A stretch of DNA of 64,000 nucleotides from Kribbella sp. NBC_00382 (lineage in GTDB: Bacteria > Actinomycetota > Actinomycetes > Propionibacteriales > Kribbellaceae), in contig NZ_CP107954.1 of NCBI RefSeq assembly GCF_036067295.1, positions 930,001 to 994,000 of the forward strand, written 5' to 3'. Both the position numbers and the translations under genes were made by a program. Shown piece after piece: positions 8,493 to 18,858 of the stretch (its first letter is position 1; each line of letters begins with the position of its first letter). Below the pieces are notes generated by a model that was not told the DNA's origin, did no database searches, and worked only from the letters and a program-made list of their open reading frames with translations.

Positions 8493-9269
8493 CTAGCGCG
8501 TCTGGCTCGGTGAGATACCGGTACGGAACTTGTACTGGCGGCTGAAGTAAGCGACGTCGGTGTAGCCGAGCGCGGCAGCGACCTGGGTGACCGTCATGGC
8601 GGTCTCTGTCAGGAGCTGGTGCGCTCGCTCCACCCTTGCCTGGATCAGGTACTGCGCTGGTGAGGTGCCGTGCTGGGCGGTGAATCTCCGGGTGAACTGG
8701 GCCCTGGAGAGCACTGCCTGGGCGGCCATCTCGGTCACGCTCCAGTCCCGACTCGGGTCTTCCCTGATCGCCTGGGCGACCTCTTGTATCGCGGTGTCGG
8801 TCGCGCTCGGTTGAGGGCTGTGGGCGGCGTCCCAGATGAGCGTGAGCAGTTGCTCCAGGCACAGGACGGCCTGCCGTCGACCTAGTGGGTCACCCCGCCG
8901 GTACGCCGTGTCCGAGCTCCGAGCGAGCGCACCGAGCAGCACTCGGTCCGGCACCTCAGCCCACCGCGTCGCCGGTACTACGCCCTGTGGGTCCACGGCG
9001 AAATGCATCCCGAACACCAGCAACCGCCGCCGCGGATCGTGGCTGGCCGTGGGCGCATCCCCTGGGGCGAACACGGCGCAAACGCCCGGCCCCAGCTCGC
9101 GGGTGCTGCCGTTGAGCTCCAGCCGGCCGATGCCGTCGAGCACGCACCACAGCAGGTGATCCTGTTGCGGGGGTGACACCCAGGACCAGGACGGCTCGCA
9201 TCGCCAGAAGGTGGGCGGCGAGTGCAGCTCGAGGTCGACCGGGGCGGCGAGGACGGGCCGATGCGTCAA
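8493..9269 (-). CDS. AraC family transcriptional regulator
   Basis: This 258-residue regulator has an N-terminal cupin-like sensing domain (about 20-100) and two AraC helix-turn-helix motifs in the C-terminal 100 residues. The second includes VTQVAAALGYTDVAYFSRQYKFRTGISPSQ. The start is a TTG at 9269, supported by AAGGAG eight bases upstream. It is divergent from a PhyH-type dioxygenase gene at 9360, which it probably controls. The effector is unknown; such pairs often answer to sugars or related small molecules. Confidence 0.88.
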   Translation of the reverse strand: MTHRPVLAAPVDLELHSPPTFWRCEPSWSWVSPPQQDHLLWCVLDGIGRLELNGSTRELGPGVCAVFAPGDAPTASHDPRRRLLVFGMHFAVDPQGVVPATRWAEVPDRVLLGALARSSDTAYRRGDPLGRRQAVLCLEQLLTLIWDAAHSPQPSATDTAIQEVAQAIREDPSRDWSVTEMAAQAVLSRAQFTRRFTAQHGTSPAQYLIQARVERAHQLLTETAMTVTQVAAALGYTDVAYFSRQYKFRTGISPSQTR

Positions 9270-9359
9270 AAGGTCAACTCCTTGCGTCGATCATCCGTCG
9301 CGATGCCGCTTGTGGCAGGCCAGGATTTGAGGGTCAGCCTAGTCAGTCGGGAGTCGGTT

Positions 9360-10193
9360 GTGAGCGTTTCGTACAAGCAGGAGTTCGACACCGCCGGGTA
9401 CACGCTGGTCCGTGGGTTGTTCGGGCCCGACGAGGTGGAGCGGCTGCGGGACCACTACATGGAGTTGCGCGGGCGGGGGTCCTACCCGGGCGACACGGTC
9501 GGTGTGCAGGCCGGTAGCCGGGATCCGTTGCGGCGGTACCCGCGGATGGCGCAGATGCACCGGTGGGATGAGTTGTCGCTGCAGTGGCTGATCGACCAGC
9601 GGCTGGACGAGGTGATGACGGGGTTGCTCGGGCGGTCGCCCTACGCAGTACAGACGATGATCTACTTCAAGCCGCCGGGCTCGCGGGGGCAGGCGTTGCA
9701 CCAGGACAACTTCTATCTGAAGGCCGAGCCAGGGACGTGCGTGGCCGCCTGGATGGCGCTCGACACGGTCGATGTGGAGAACGGGTGCCTGGAGGTCGTA
9801 CCGGGCAGCCACCGTTGGCCCATCCTCTGCACCGAGAAGGCCGACACCAAGGTGAGCTTCACGGACGTCACTGTCCCGCTGCCGGCGCAGGAGGCCGCGG
9901 TACCGGTCGAGATGGCTCCTGGTGACGTGCTGTTCTTCCACGGCGCTCTGGTCCACGGGAGTGCGCCTAACGTCAGTACTGACCGCTTCCGGCGCGCACT
10001 GATCGGCCACTACATCCAGGGCGAGGCCGACCAGGTCGCGGAGTACTACCACCCGGCGCTGCGGATGGACGGTTCGCCGCTGGAGCTGGGGATCGCCGAG
10101 GGCGGTGGCGCCTGCGGTGAGTGGGTGCCGGGCGAGGACGGACCGGTCGCCGTGATGACCGGGAAGGAAAAGGTCACCCGCAAGCACGAGTAG
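9360..10193 (+). CDS. Phytanoyl-CoA dioxygenase (PhyH) family Fe(II)/2-oxoglutarate oxygenase
   Basis: The 277-residue protein is a PhyH-type non-haem iron oxygenase. The double-stranded beta-helix motif is complete: His114 and Asp116 in ALHQDNFY and His199 in LVHGSAPN, with a downstream Arg-rich stretch RFRRALIGHY for 2-oxoglutarate. LEVVPGSHRW is also typical. Such enzymes hydroxylate lipid-derived or natural-product substrates; which one is not predictable. The GTG at 9360 is chosen because GGGAG lies six bases before it. The gene is divergent from the AraC regulator. Confidence 0.88.
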   Translation: MSVSYKQEFDTAGYTLVRGLFGPDEVERLRDHYMELRGRGSYPGDTVGVQAGSRDPLRRYPRMAQMHRWDELSLQWLIDQRLDEVMTGLLGRSPYAVQTMIYFKPPGSRGQALHQDNFYLKAEPGTCVAAWMALDTVDVENGCLEVVPGSHRWPILCTEKADTKVSFTDVTVPLPAQEAAVPVEMAPGDVLFFHGALVHGSAPNVSTDRFRRALIGHYIQGEADQVAEYYHPALRMDGSPLELGIAEGGGACGEWVPGEDGPVAVMTGKEKVTRKHE

Positions 10194-10204
10194 CGGCCTG
10201 TTGA

Positions 10205-11425
<1,221 letters not shown>

Positions 11426-11435
11426 CCCAGACGCA

Positions 11436-11469
11436 AACAGCCGCCGACTCCGTGGAGCCGGCGGCTGTT
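11436..11469 (+). terminator. Terminator hairpin after serC
   Basis: AACAGCCGCCG (11436-11446) pairs perfectly with CGGCGGCTGTT (11459-11469) across a 12-nt loop, just after the serC stop codon. No long T-run follows, as is usual in high-GC actinobacteria. Confidence 0.8.
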
Positions 11470-11504
11470 CTGCGTTCGGAGGTCCATTCGGGTGAGGATG
11501 GGCC

Positions 11505-11984
11505 ATGACCTCGATCCGTCCCGCCGTCGCCGCGGACTCGCCGGCCGTGACCGGACTCGCGATCGCCGCCTTCGAGCGGTACACCGAGAGAATCGGCCGA
11601 CCCGCGATGCCGATGACGCTGGACTACGCTGCCGCGGTCGACGAGCACAAGATCTGGCTCGCCGAAGCCGAGCGCCCGCCGCTCGGATTGGTGCTGCTCG
11701 GGTTCGTGCTGCTCGAGGAGCAGGCGGATGCCCTGCTGCTCGACGTCATCGCGGTGTCTCCGGACGCCCAGGGGCAGGGGGTGGGCAGCAGTCTGCTCGC
11801 CTTCGTCGAAGAGCAGGCTCGGGCCCGCGGCTACTCGCGGATCGTGCTCTACACCCACGAGAAGATGACCGAGAACCTCGCCTACTACCCTCGCCACGGC
11901 TACACCGAGACCCATCGCGAAGAACAGTACGGCCTCCGCCGGGTCCACTTCGCGAAACCGGTCCCGCCGATCAGAAGCGACTAG
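11505..11984 (+). CDS. GNAT family N-acetyltransferase
   Basis: The 159-residue single-domain protein has the acetyl-CoA binding signature: the beta-strand LLLDVIAVSPDAQGQGVGSS, in which QGQGVGSS is the R/Q-x-x-G-x-G/A loop, followed by LLAFVEEQARARG and the C-terminal YYPRHGYTE. It acetylates an unknown amine substrate. The ATG at 11505 lies 20-30 bases after a GGAGG in the leader and directly follows the serC terminator. Its 3' end overlaps the convergent gene by 4 bp. Confidence 0.88.
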   Translation: MTSIRPAVAADSPAVTGLAIAAFERYTERIGRPAMPMTLDYAAAVDEHKIWLAEAERPPLGLVLLGFVLLEEQADALLLDVIAVSPDAQGQGVGSSLLAFVEEQARARGYSRIVLYTHEKMTENLAYYPRHGYTETHREEQYGLRRVHFAKPVPPIRSD

Positions 11985-13090
11985 GCGTTGGAGCGGCGGC
12001 GGCCGTGGGGGTTGGGGGGTGGCTGGCCGGTGAGGCGGGCGTTCTCGGCCATTCGGTCGAGGCGTTCGCGGCGGCCGGCCGGGAACGTGACGAAGGTGAT
12101 GATGAGGGCCAGCAGGGCGGCGCCGACGACGATCCAGCGCAGGCTGTGGCTCTTCTTCGGCTCCGATGAGCTCGTGTTCGCGGCCGGCTTCGGCGTCGCG
12201 GCCGGGTTGGTGGCCGCCGGCGGCTTCGCGGCGGTCTTCTTGGCCGGCGCGGCCATCTCGTAGACGGGCGAGTTCTTGCCCTCGCTGCCGACCAGGATGT
12301 CGCTGCCCGTCGGACCCACCGCGACCGACTCGCCCTGCGCCACCGGCGTAGCCGACCTCGCGACCAACGTCGGGGTGTCGCCCCAGGCCACCGTGGCGAC
12401 ATCGAGGTACGTCCGCAGTACGACCGTCTTGCCGTCGGGCATGAAGGTGCCGTCCGTCACCCCGTACGTCGAGGCGGGCGCGTCGGCAAGCTCGGTCAGC
12501 TTGTTGGTGCCTTCCCGGGACGCGGTCTCCGGCGCCGCGAAGATGGTGCCGGCCACCTTCTTGACCTTGGTGACGAAGAACAACTGCTTCGTCTGCGGCT
12601 GGATCAGCAGCGTCTCCGCGTCGTGCGGGCCGTCGGGGTACTCGAAGTCGTACCGGTGGAACTTGACGTCGTCCTCGTCCTCGAGCTGGTTCGGCTCGGG
12701 GATCGTGTACACGTAGATCTGGTCGCGGTTCTTGTTGTTGTCGCCGATGTCGGCGATGTAGATGGTGCCGTCGCTGTCGACCGCGATCGCCTCGACGTCC
12801 TTCACCGGCGCCTTGAACTTGAGCTGGACCCGGACCTTGCCGGTCTTGTCGATGCCGAACACCCGGGCGGTGTCGCCGGAGTCGTTCACCGTCCACCAGA
12901 TGCCCTCGTAGCGCGAACTCTTCGCCAGCCCGGACGACTCGTCCACCCGGGAGTCGTCGATCGTGAACAGCTTCTTGGGGGCCCCGGGCGTCGGATCGGC
13001 CGCGTCGGCGGCACCGACCGGGATCGCGGCGCCGGCCAGGCTCAGCAGAGCCACGGCGGTCAGGGTCAGGGCGTTGCGCAGCAAGCTCAA
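11981..13090 (-). CDS. Secreted, membrane-anchored beta-propeller-like protein
   Basis: The 369-residue protein starts with a Sec signal peptide (hydrophobic core followed by AADAAD). It has a long extracellular domain with repeated strand motifs such as VEAIAVDSDGTIYIADIGDNN and DGTFMPDGKTVVLRTY, typical of NHL/esterase-like propellers. An Ala/Pro/Lys linker and a single C-terminal membrane span (HSLRWIVVGAALLALIITFV) precede a basic cytoplasmic tail. The TTG at 13090 is used as start because TTTGA overlaps the stop of the upstream methyltransferase gene, with GAAGG just before it. Coupled translation is likely. The function is unknown; binding or surface display is more likely than catalysis. 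Confidence 0.7.
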   Translation of the reverse strand: MSLLRNALTLTAVALLSLAGAAIPVGAADAADPTPGAPKKLFTIDDSRVDESSGLAKSSRYEGIWWTVNDSGDTARVFGIDKTGKVRVQLKFKAPVKDVEAIAVDSDGTIYIADIGDNNKNRDQIYVYTIPEPNQLEDEDDVKFHRYDFEYPDGPHDAETLLIQPQTKQLFFVTKVKKVAGTIFAAPETASREGTNKLTELADAPASTYGVTDGTFMPDGKTVVLRTYLDVATVAWGDTPTLVARSATPVAQGESVAVGPTGSDILVGSEGKNSPVYEMAAPAKKTAAKPPAATNPAATPKPAANTSSSEPKKSHSLRWIVVGAALLALIITFVTFPAGRRERLDRMAENARLTGQPPPNPHGRRRSNA

Positions 13091-14340
13091 AGCACCTTCT
13101 CGCGGTCGGGGGCAAGAACCAGTGTCGCGAGGTGCGGCGTGACCTGCCACTCCCCGGTCAGTGCCTCGTACTCTGCCCGCACCTCCGGGCCGGCCGTCGC
13201 GCCCGTCCGGGCAGCGCGGAGCAGCAGGTTGCGCGGCGTGTGTTCACTGTCCACGAACTGCACCACCTCTACCCGGTAGCCGACTTGTCGGAGCACCGCT
13301 GCTCGCAGGGAGTCCGTCAGGACGTCGGCGAACCGCTCCCGAACGATGCCATATCTGGTGAGAAGCGCGTAAGGCGCCGGTGGTTCGACGCGCTTGAGCT
13401 GTTTTTGGATGTCGTGGTGGCAGCACGGCGCCGCGAGGATCAGCGGAGCCTCCCAGCCGACCGCCCGGGCCAGCGCGTCGTCGGTCGCCGTGTCGCAGGC
13501 GTGCAGCGCGAGGACGACGTCCGGCGGCGTGTCGAGCCGGGCGTCCGCGATGGTCGCGTCGACGAACTCCAGGTGGTCCTGCCAGCCCAGCGCGGTGACA
13601 CGTCGCGTGTTCCGCTCGCGGGCGGCCGGGTTGTGGTCGATACCGGTCATCCGCACGTCGTGTCCGGCCGCGGTCAGCAGGTGGTACGCCGCGAGCGTGA
13701 GGTAGGCGCTGCCGCAGCCGAGGTCGACCACGTGCAGCGGCCGCCCGGTCCCGATCCGGCCCGCGGACACCGCGTCCTCGAGGGCAGGCAGCAGCAACTT
13801 GCAGAACTCCTCGATCTGCTTGTACTTCGCCTGCCGCGACGGCTTCACCCGGCCGAGGTGGTCGCTGATGCCCAGCTCGACCAGGAACGGCGCGGCCGGA
13901 TCGAGCATCCGCTGCTTGGTCCGGTCGTGCGACGTCTCCTGCTCGTGCTGCTCGGCCTGCCGGTGCAGCAGCGACTTGCCCTTCTTGGTGTACCGCAGCC
14001 GGAGCGTCTCGGAGGTCGTCTCGACATGCCAGTTCCCGTACGGAGCGCCCAGCAGCTCGTCCACGACCGCGTCGGCAGCACCGGCGCCGGCGTCCGCGTT
14101 GCGAGTGTGCGCCTGGCGCTCGTCGAACTCGGTCACCTGGAGCCGTCGAACCCCCTTGAGGTCCACATACCGCAACTCCACCCGCTGGTACTTCGGCGCA
14201 TCCTCCCCACGCCGCCGCCCAGAGCCAACCGCCCGCACCAACGCCCCTGGCTCCAACAAAGCAGCCCGCACAGCAGCCCGCGCGACAGACTCCTCGTCCG
14301 TGGCGTCGGTCCGCTCTACCGCTTGCTGCTCAGCCTGCAT
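13087..14340 (-). CDS. Class I SAM-dependent methyltransferase (GSTCD/Methyltransf_32 type)
   Basis: The 417-residue protein has an N-terminal domain of about 150 residues and a C-terminal Rossmann methyltransferase fold. The SAM motif VVDLGCGSAYLT is near residue 200, the acidic loop GIDHNPAARERN follows, and ALHACDTATDDAL then ILAAPCCHHDIQKQL are the hallmark blocks of the PF13679 family. That family includes GSTCD-like putative RNA methyltransferases. Substrate unknown. The downstream secreted-protein gene is coupled through an overlapping stop/start, although no functional link is obvious. Confidence 0.85.
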   Translation of the reverse strand: MQAEQQAVERTDATDEESVARAAVRAALLEPGALVRAVGSGRRRGEDAPKYQRVELRYVDLKGVRRLQVTEFDERQAHTRNADAGAGAADAVVDELLGAPYGNWHVETTSETLRLRYTKKGKSLLHRQAEQHEQETSHDRTKQRMLDPAAPFLVELGISDHLGRVKPSRQAKYKQIEEFCKLLLPALEDAVSAGRIGTGRPLHVVDLGCGSAYLTLAAYHLLTAAGHDVRMTGIDHNPAARERNTRRVTALGWQDHLEFVDATIADARLDTPPDVVLALHACDTATDDALARAVGWEAPLILAAPCCHHDIQKQLKRVEPPAPYALLTRYGIVRERFADVLTDSLRAAVLRQVGYRVEVVQFVDSEHTPRNLLLRAARTGATAGPEVRAEYEALTGEWQVTPHLATLVLAPDREKVL

Positions 14341-14466
14341 CGCGCCATTGTCGCCGACCCCTCCACGAGATCACAAAACGGTCTCGCCCTAACGGGCTGA
14401 GGAGAGGCGCTGGTGGTGGGCCGGGGCGGGCGCGGGTAGCGGGCCGGGGAGGGCGCGGGTGGTGGG

Positions 14467-15297
14467 TTACGGGAGGTTGAGGGTGGTTAGTAGTGGGAGG
14501 TGGTCGGAGGCGAGGGTGGAGGGGGTTTTGGCTGTCCTTGCGGTGAGGGTGGAGGTGTGGAGGACGTAGTCGATTCGGGAGGTGGGGAACAGGGAGGGGT
14601 TGGTGTAGCCCAGACCCAGCCCGACCTCGGGCCAGGTGTCCTTCCAGACCGAGGTCAGAGTCTTGATCTCGGGTGAGGTGGGTACACCGTTGAGGTCGCC
14701 GATGAGCACTGTCGGGGTGGTCGAACCAGACAGCAACTGGACCACCTTCTGGGCCTGCTCTACCCGCTCGGCCGAGGTGAGCTTGGACAGGTGGGTGTTC
14801 GCGAACCGCAGATCCCGTCCACCCACGTCCAGCGTCGCCACGGCGAGCCCGCGTTGCTCGCTGCCGGCGTACAAGGGCAGCAGTGTGTTGCTGAAGTCCT
14901 TGATCGGATACCGGGACAGGATCGCCGTCCCGTACTGCCGCCGCGGCTCCCCCGGATTGGTGGGATCCCAGTCGAGGTTCGCCGCGAACCGGTACTGCAT
15001 CCCCAGCCGATTCGCCAGCCAGGCCGCCTGATCCTCCCAGTTGCTCCGGGCATCGAAGTGGACGTCCACCTCCTGCAACCCGACCACGTCGGCACCCGAC
15101 TGGCTGATCACCCCGGCGATCCGCTCCAGGTTCACCACGCCGTCCACACCCGCGGCGTGATGCATGTTGTAGGTCAGCACGGACACCGTGCTCACCACGC
15201 GTGCCGGCTTTGCCGCCGCAACCCCAGGCACCAGCAGCGGCACCACCAGCGACATCCCCACCACACCAGCGAGCACCCGGCGAAAGACCCTACCCAC
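14467..15297 (-). CDS. Exported endonuclease/exonuclease/phosphatase family protein
   Basis: The 276-residue product begins with a signal peptide ending near VPGVAAAKPA. It then has the EEP fold blocks: LTYNMHHA, VVGLQEVDV (metal-binding Glu), YGTAILSRYPI, FANTHLSKL, VLIGDLNGVPTSPE (Asp-Asn) and the C-terminal ASDHLPLLT (Asp-His). All catalytic residues are present, so it is probably a secreted Mg-dependent phosphodiesterase. Substrates in this family range from DNA to sphingomyelin and inositol phosphates. GTG at 15297 is chosen because TCTGGAGG lies five bases upstream; a longer frame to 15348 has no such site. Confidence 0.85.
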   Translation of the reverse strand: MGRVFRRVLAGVVGMSLVVPLLVPGVAAAKPARVVSTVSVLTYNMHHAAGVDGVVNLERIAGVISQSGADVVGLQEVDVHFDARSNWEDQAAWLANRLGMQYRFAANLDWDPTNPGEPRRQYGTAILSRYPIKDFSNTLLPLYAGSEQRGLAVATLDVGGRDLRFANTHLSKLTSAERVEQAQKVVQLLSGSTTPTVLIGDLNGVPTSPEIKTLTSVWKDTWPEVGLGLGYTNPSLFPTSRIDYVLHTSTLTARTAKTPSTLASDHLPLLTTLNLP

Positions 15298-15447
15298 GAC
15301 GACCTCCAGAAAGGTTCGGACACCAATGAATCCGCCCCACCGAACCAACCCACCAGGTCACCGCCCGATCAATACGACCCAGGTCAAACAGCTGGACATC
15401 CAGGCACCTTCAACCAGTCGGACAGACCGCCAAGCCAGCTTGACCCG

Positions 15448-15813
15448 CTAGGCCAGTTTGCCGTCCTCGGCCAGCAGGTTGAGGGCCTTGAGGCGGGTTT
15501 CGATGCCGCCGGGTTGGCGGCCCAGGGCTGCCACCAAGGCGTCCTTGCCGGCACCGTCCTGGAACATCTGCTTGAGCAACTCCTCCTGCTCCGCGGTCCA
15601 GAGCCGGAAGGCGTTGGGGTACGTCTTGCGGGCCTCCTCGACGCGGCGGCCGTAGGAGCGGCCGGCGGGCAGCTCCAGGGCTTTGATCCGGAGCAGGCGG
15701 TGCCGGCCGACCTCCTCGCCGTCGCGCCAGAAGACGACCACGCCTTCGTCGAATGTCATCAGATCGGACGGGACGTCGCAGTAGTCGGCGTCCTCGAGCA
15801 TCACCCGGACCAT
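15448..15813 (-). CDS. Small conserved protein with SANT/HTH-like C-terminus
   Basis: This 121-residue protein has an N-terminal beta-rich half (MVRVMLEDADYCDVP, with a charged VVFWRDGEEVGRHRL). Its helical C-terminal half (RLWTAEQEELLKQMF, then DALVAALGRQPGGIETRLKAL) resembles the Myb/SANT-like helices seen at the ends of some actinobacterial proteins that recognise nucleic acid. AAGGAGAAGACTC precedes the ATG, a convincing ribosome site. I do not know a function. It is transcribed convergently toward nothing and divergently from the ArsR gene. Confidence 0.65.
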   Translation of the reverse strand: MVRVMLEDADYCDVPSDLMTFDEGVVVFWRDGEEVGRHRLLRIKALELPAGRSYGRRVEEARKTYPNAFRLWTAEQEELLKQMFQDGAGKDALVAALGRQPGGIETRLKALNLLAEDGKLA

Positions 15814-15920
15814 GAGTCTTCTCCTTCGTGTCGAAACTGGTTCTCACCAGAGAAGATGCCGCGATCCGCTCCCGTCCCGGCGACGGATTTCAGGCCTGTG
15901 GACAACCAACCGCAAAATCC

Positions 15921-15953
15921 GTTTGCAAAAGCTCTTTGCAAACCAGCTTTGCA
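15921..15953. promoter_or_regulatory. Operator of the ArsR-MFS operon
   Basis: GTTTGCAAA (15921-15929) and TTTGCAAAC (15935-15943) form a perfect 9-bp inverted repeat with a 5-nt spacer. A third half-site, TTTGCA, lies at 15948-15953. The cluster ends 16 bp before the ArsR-family start codon, overlapping the expected core promoter. This is consistent with autorepression. Confidence 0.8.
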
Positions 15954-15969
15954 GTTCTAGGCTGAGGTC

Positions 15970-16566
15970 ATGACCGACGATCAGCACCAGCCCGAGCAGC
16001 AGTCACAGCAGCCGACCGTGGAACTGGCCGGCGCCGCGCTGCGGGCGCTGTCGCACCCGATGCGCAACCGGATGCTCGGTCTGCTCCGGATGTACGGCCC
16101 CGCCACCGCCACCACGCTCGCCGGCCGCCTCGGCGTCAACACCGGCGCCACCAGCTACCACCTCCGCCAGCTCGCCGAGGCCGGCCTGGTGCTGGAGGAC
16201 GACAGCCGCGGCAACGCCCGCGACCGCTGGTGGAAGGCGGCCCACCTGGGCACGTCGTTCGACACCGGCGCGCTGCTGGAGAGCGAGCCCGAGCTGACGA
16301 TGGGCTTCCTGCACGGCGTCGGCCAGGTCTACGCGGAGAACCTGTTCCGCGCGATCGACGAGCTGCAGACCCAGTCGCCCGAGTGGCTGGACGCCAGCCT
16401 CATCTCCGACTACCTGTTCCAGCTCCGCCCGGCGGACCTCAAGGCGATGGTCGCCGAGATCCAGGCGGTCCTCGAGAAGTACAGCAGCGACCTCACCCAG
16501 CCACTGCCGGAGGGAGCCGAGCAGGTGACCGTCCAGATCCAGGCCTTCCCCCGGGAGACACGATGA
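15970..16566 (+). CDS. ArsR-like winged-helix regulator of the downstream MFS gene
   Basis: The 198-residue protein has a winged-helix domain at about 22-95 (LRALSHPMRNRMLGLLRMYG, ATTLAGRLGVNTGATSYHLRQLAEAGLV) of the HTH_20/ArsR type. A helical C-terminal extension may sense a ligand or dimerise. No metal-binding cysteine pair is visible, so it is unlikely to be a metal sensor. The stop codon overlaps the start of the MFS gene (ATGA). It sits behind an inverted-repeat operator and probably represses its own operon. Confidence 0.88.
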   Translation: MTDDQHQPEQQSQQPTVELAGAALRALSHPMRNRMLGLLRMYGPATATTLAGRLGVNTGATSYHLRQLAEAGLVLEDDSRGNARDRWWKAAHLGTSFDTGALLESEPELTMGFLHGVGQVYAENLFRAIDELQTQSPEWLDASLISDYLFQLRPADLKAMVAEIQAVLEKYSSDLTQPLPEGAEQVTVQIQAFPRETR

Positions 16567-17891
16567 CCGCCACCAGCACGATGGACACCAGTACGCCGAA
16601 CCGCGCCCCGCTGATCGCCTTCCTGGTCGCCAACGTCGTCTCCGTCTGCGGTACCCGGGTGAGCGCGATCGCCATCCCCTGGTTCGTGCTGATCAGCACC
16701 GGCTCCCCCACCAAGACCGGCCTGGTCTCATTGGCGGAGATGCTGCCCTTGGTGCTCAGCAAGGCCTTCGGCGGCCCGCTGATCGACCGCATCGGCCCTC
16801 GCCGGGTCAGCATCGTCGCCGACGTCGGCAGCACCCTGGTCGTCGCGATGATCCCGCTGCTCCACTCCCTGCACGCTCTGAACTTCCCGACTCTCCTGGT
16901 CCTGGTAGGGATCGCCGGCGCACTCCGCGGCCCGGGCGATGCGGCCAAGGGCACCCTCGTCCCCGACATCGCCGAGGCCGCCCGGGTGCCGCTCGAGCGG
17001 GTGACCGGCCTGGAGAGCACTACCGAGCGACTGGCCGGCTTCCTCGCGTTCGGCCTGGCCGGTGGCCTGATCGCCTTGCTGGGTGAGGTCAACGCGCTCT
17101 GGATCGACGCCGCCTCCTTCGGCTTCTGCGCCGTCCTGTTCGTCATCTGGGCCCCGCGCCGCCAGACCAAGACGAACGAGACAAAGGAGACAGAGGAGGA
17201 GGGGTCTTACGGACAGCGCCTCCGCGAGGGCTGGACGTTCCTGCGCAAGGACAGGCTGATGATGCCGCTGGTCCTGATGATCTCGCTCACCAACCTGCTG
17301 GATGCGGCGGTGGTAGCGGTGATGATCCCGGTCTGGATGCGCAACCACGGCCACGGCCCAGGCCAGACAGGCATGGTGCTGACAGCCTTCTTCATCACCG
17401 CCACTGCCTTCGCCCTGGTCGCAGCGAGCATCGGCGAGCGCATCCCCCGCCGGACCGCGTTCATCCTCAGCTTCCTGATCTGCGGCGCCCCGCGCTTCGT
17501 AGTACTGGCCCTGGACGTTCCACTGTGGGTAGTACTGGTGACCTATGCCGTCGGTGGTGTGGGTGGTGGCTTCATCAACCCGGTGCTCGGTGCGCTGTTC
17601 ATCGAGCGGGTGCCGCGGCCGATGCTGGGGCGGGTCAACTCGCTGGCCGAGTCCGTCGGCTGGGCCGGCGTCCCGCTGGGCGGAGTACTGGCAGGAGTGA
17701 CTATCGCCGGTATCGGCCTGACGCCGGCCTTCCTGGTCGCCGGTGCGCTCTACCTGGCCGCCACCATCGCCCCGGTGCTGTTCGGTCGCAACGAGAACTG
17801 GGGCGGGCAGACGGCTAGGGCGGAGGCTGACCCTGAGCCGCAGCCTTCTGCCGCAGCCGCTCCCCTTCAGCGCCAAGCAAGCCCAGCATGA
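16563..17891 (+). CDS. MFS exporter
   Basis: The 442-residue protein has about 12 hydrophobic helices in two halves, a central charged loop (RRQTKTNETKETEEEGS, about 200-215) and the MFS loop motif LIDRIGPRRVS after helix 2. It resembles the MFS_3/macrolide-efflux branch. It is translationally coupled to the ArsR-like regulator, so inducible efflux is likely. The C-terminal tail is polar and Ala/Gln-rich and overlaps the convergent membrane-protein gene by 77 bp. Confidence 0.88.
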   Translation: MTATSTMDTSTPNRAPLIAFLVANVVSVCGTRVSAIAIPWFVLISTGSPTKTGLVSLAEMLPLVLSKAFGGPLIDRIGPRRVSIVADVGSTLVVAMIPLLHSLHALNFPTLLVLVGIAGALRGPGDAAKGTLVPDIAEAARVPLERVTGLESTTERLAGFLAFGLAGGLIALLGEVNALWIDAASFGFCAVLFVIWAPRRQTKTNETKETEEEGSYGQRLREGWTFLRKDRLMMPLVLMISLTNLLDAAVVAVMIPVWMRNHGHGPGQTGMVLTAFFITATAFALVAASIGERIPRRTAFILSFLICGAPRFVVLALDVPLWVVLVTYAVGGVGGGFINPVLGALFIERVPRPMLGRVNSLAESVGWAGVPLGGVLAGVTIAGIGLTPAFLVAGALYLAATIAPVLFGRNENWGGQTARAEADPEPQPSAAAAPLQRQASPA

Positions 17892-18858
17892 TGAGGTCGA
17901 GTGTCATCCCGCCGACCGCGGCGAACTGCGTGCCGGCGAACTGGAACACCTGAGTCACCAGCAACGACACCAGTACTGCGAGCTCGAACAGCCGCACCGC
18001 ACGCGCCCGATCGCGAGCCCGCAACCGCAACCCGCCCCGCACCGTGAAGGTTGCCGACAGCAAACTCCCGGCAGCCACCCCGACGACCGGCAGGTCCGTC
18101 AGCAACCGCCCATCCCCCAGCCGGAGGCCGGCCGCGATGGCAGGAGCACCGAGCGCCTGGAGAGCCAGCACGAAGACCGCAACGGCCGGGGCGAGCGGAT
18201 GGGTCGCCAGCCGGTCGAACCCCCGGTGCACGGCCTTCCAAGCCGCATCGATCGGCGCAGCGAGCTCCACCTCGTCAGGCGGACAGGCAGCCAGCAGCGC
18301 GCGGGTCTCCGGCCGTCCGACGACCTCCGGCCCGACAGCCCTCAGCTGCGACGACGCGTGCGCTCGCCGACGCCTGGACAGCCCACCCGCGACTCCCTCG
18401 ACCGCCTGGTCGACCACGTTGGCCAACTGCTCCCGCTCGTCGATCGGCCGGCGGTTGCTGACGTACCGGGAGCCCAGCACGATCAGCACGAACACGACGT
18501 ACACGATCGCCGCGGTGGGTTGGTAGAAGTAGTTGTTGTCCGAGGTGATGAACTTGCCGACCTCGTCGATGAACAGCCCGAAGCCGATGCCGCCCACCAG
18601 CGCCGCGGCCGGCCGCACCACCGGGCCGACGTACGAGAGCAACAGGTAGATCGCCAGCAGCATCAGCAGGCCGCCGGGGAGGACGTGCGCGATGTGCAGC
18701 CCCTTGCCGCCGATCTGCGGGTAGCCGCTCAGCCCGAGGATCAGGCGGGTGATCAGGACGGTCGAGACGCCCGACACCACGAAGGTCGTCAGGTGCTCCC
18801 CGGTCCGGACGTTGCGAACCAGTCCGGCCCGGAGCAGGTACGACGACCTGGTCGTCAT
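17815..18858 (-). CDS. Multi-spanning membrane protein of unknown function
   Basis: The 347-residue protein has four N-terminal membrane spans (about residues 25-130), a charged cytoplasmic loop with SRRRRAHASS (about 160-175), and three or four spans in the C-terminal third. The segment GGIGFGLFIDEVGKFIT with acidic residues inside a helix, and ITSDNNYFYQPTAA, look conserved rather than random. I do not recognise a transporter class. The start ATG overlaps the stop of a 28-residue mini-gene upstream (ATGA). Its 3' end overlaps the MFS gene. Confidence 0.72.
   Translation of the reverse strand: MTTRSSYLLRAGLVRNVRTGEHLTTFVVSGVSTVLITRLILGLSGYPQIGGKGLHIAHVLPGGLLMLLAIYLLLSYVGPVVRPAAALVGGIGFGLFIDEVGKFITSDNNYFYQPTAAIVYVVFVLIVLGSRYVSNRRPIDEREQLANVVDQAVEGVAGGLSRRRRAHASSQLRAVGPEVVGRPETRALLAACPPDEVELAAPIDAAWKAVHRGFDRLATHPLAPAVAVFVLALQALGAPAIAAGLRLGDGRLLTDLPVVGVAAGSLLSATFTVRGGLRLRARDRARAVRLFELAVLVSLLVTQVFQFAGTQFAAVGGMTLDLIMLGLLGAEGERLRQKAAAQGQPPP

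Noticed and set aside
9222-9359. Upstream extension of the PhyH gene
   Set aside because: It overlaps the AraC gene start and its promoter; GTG at 9360 has a good ribosome site.
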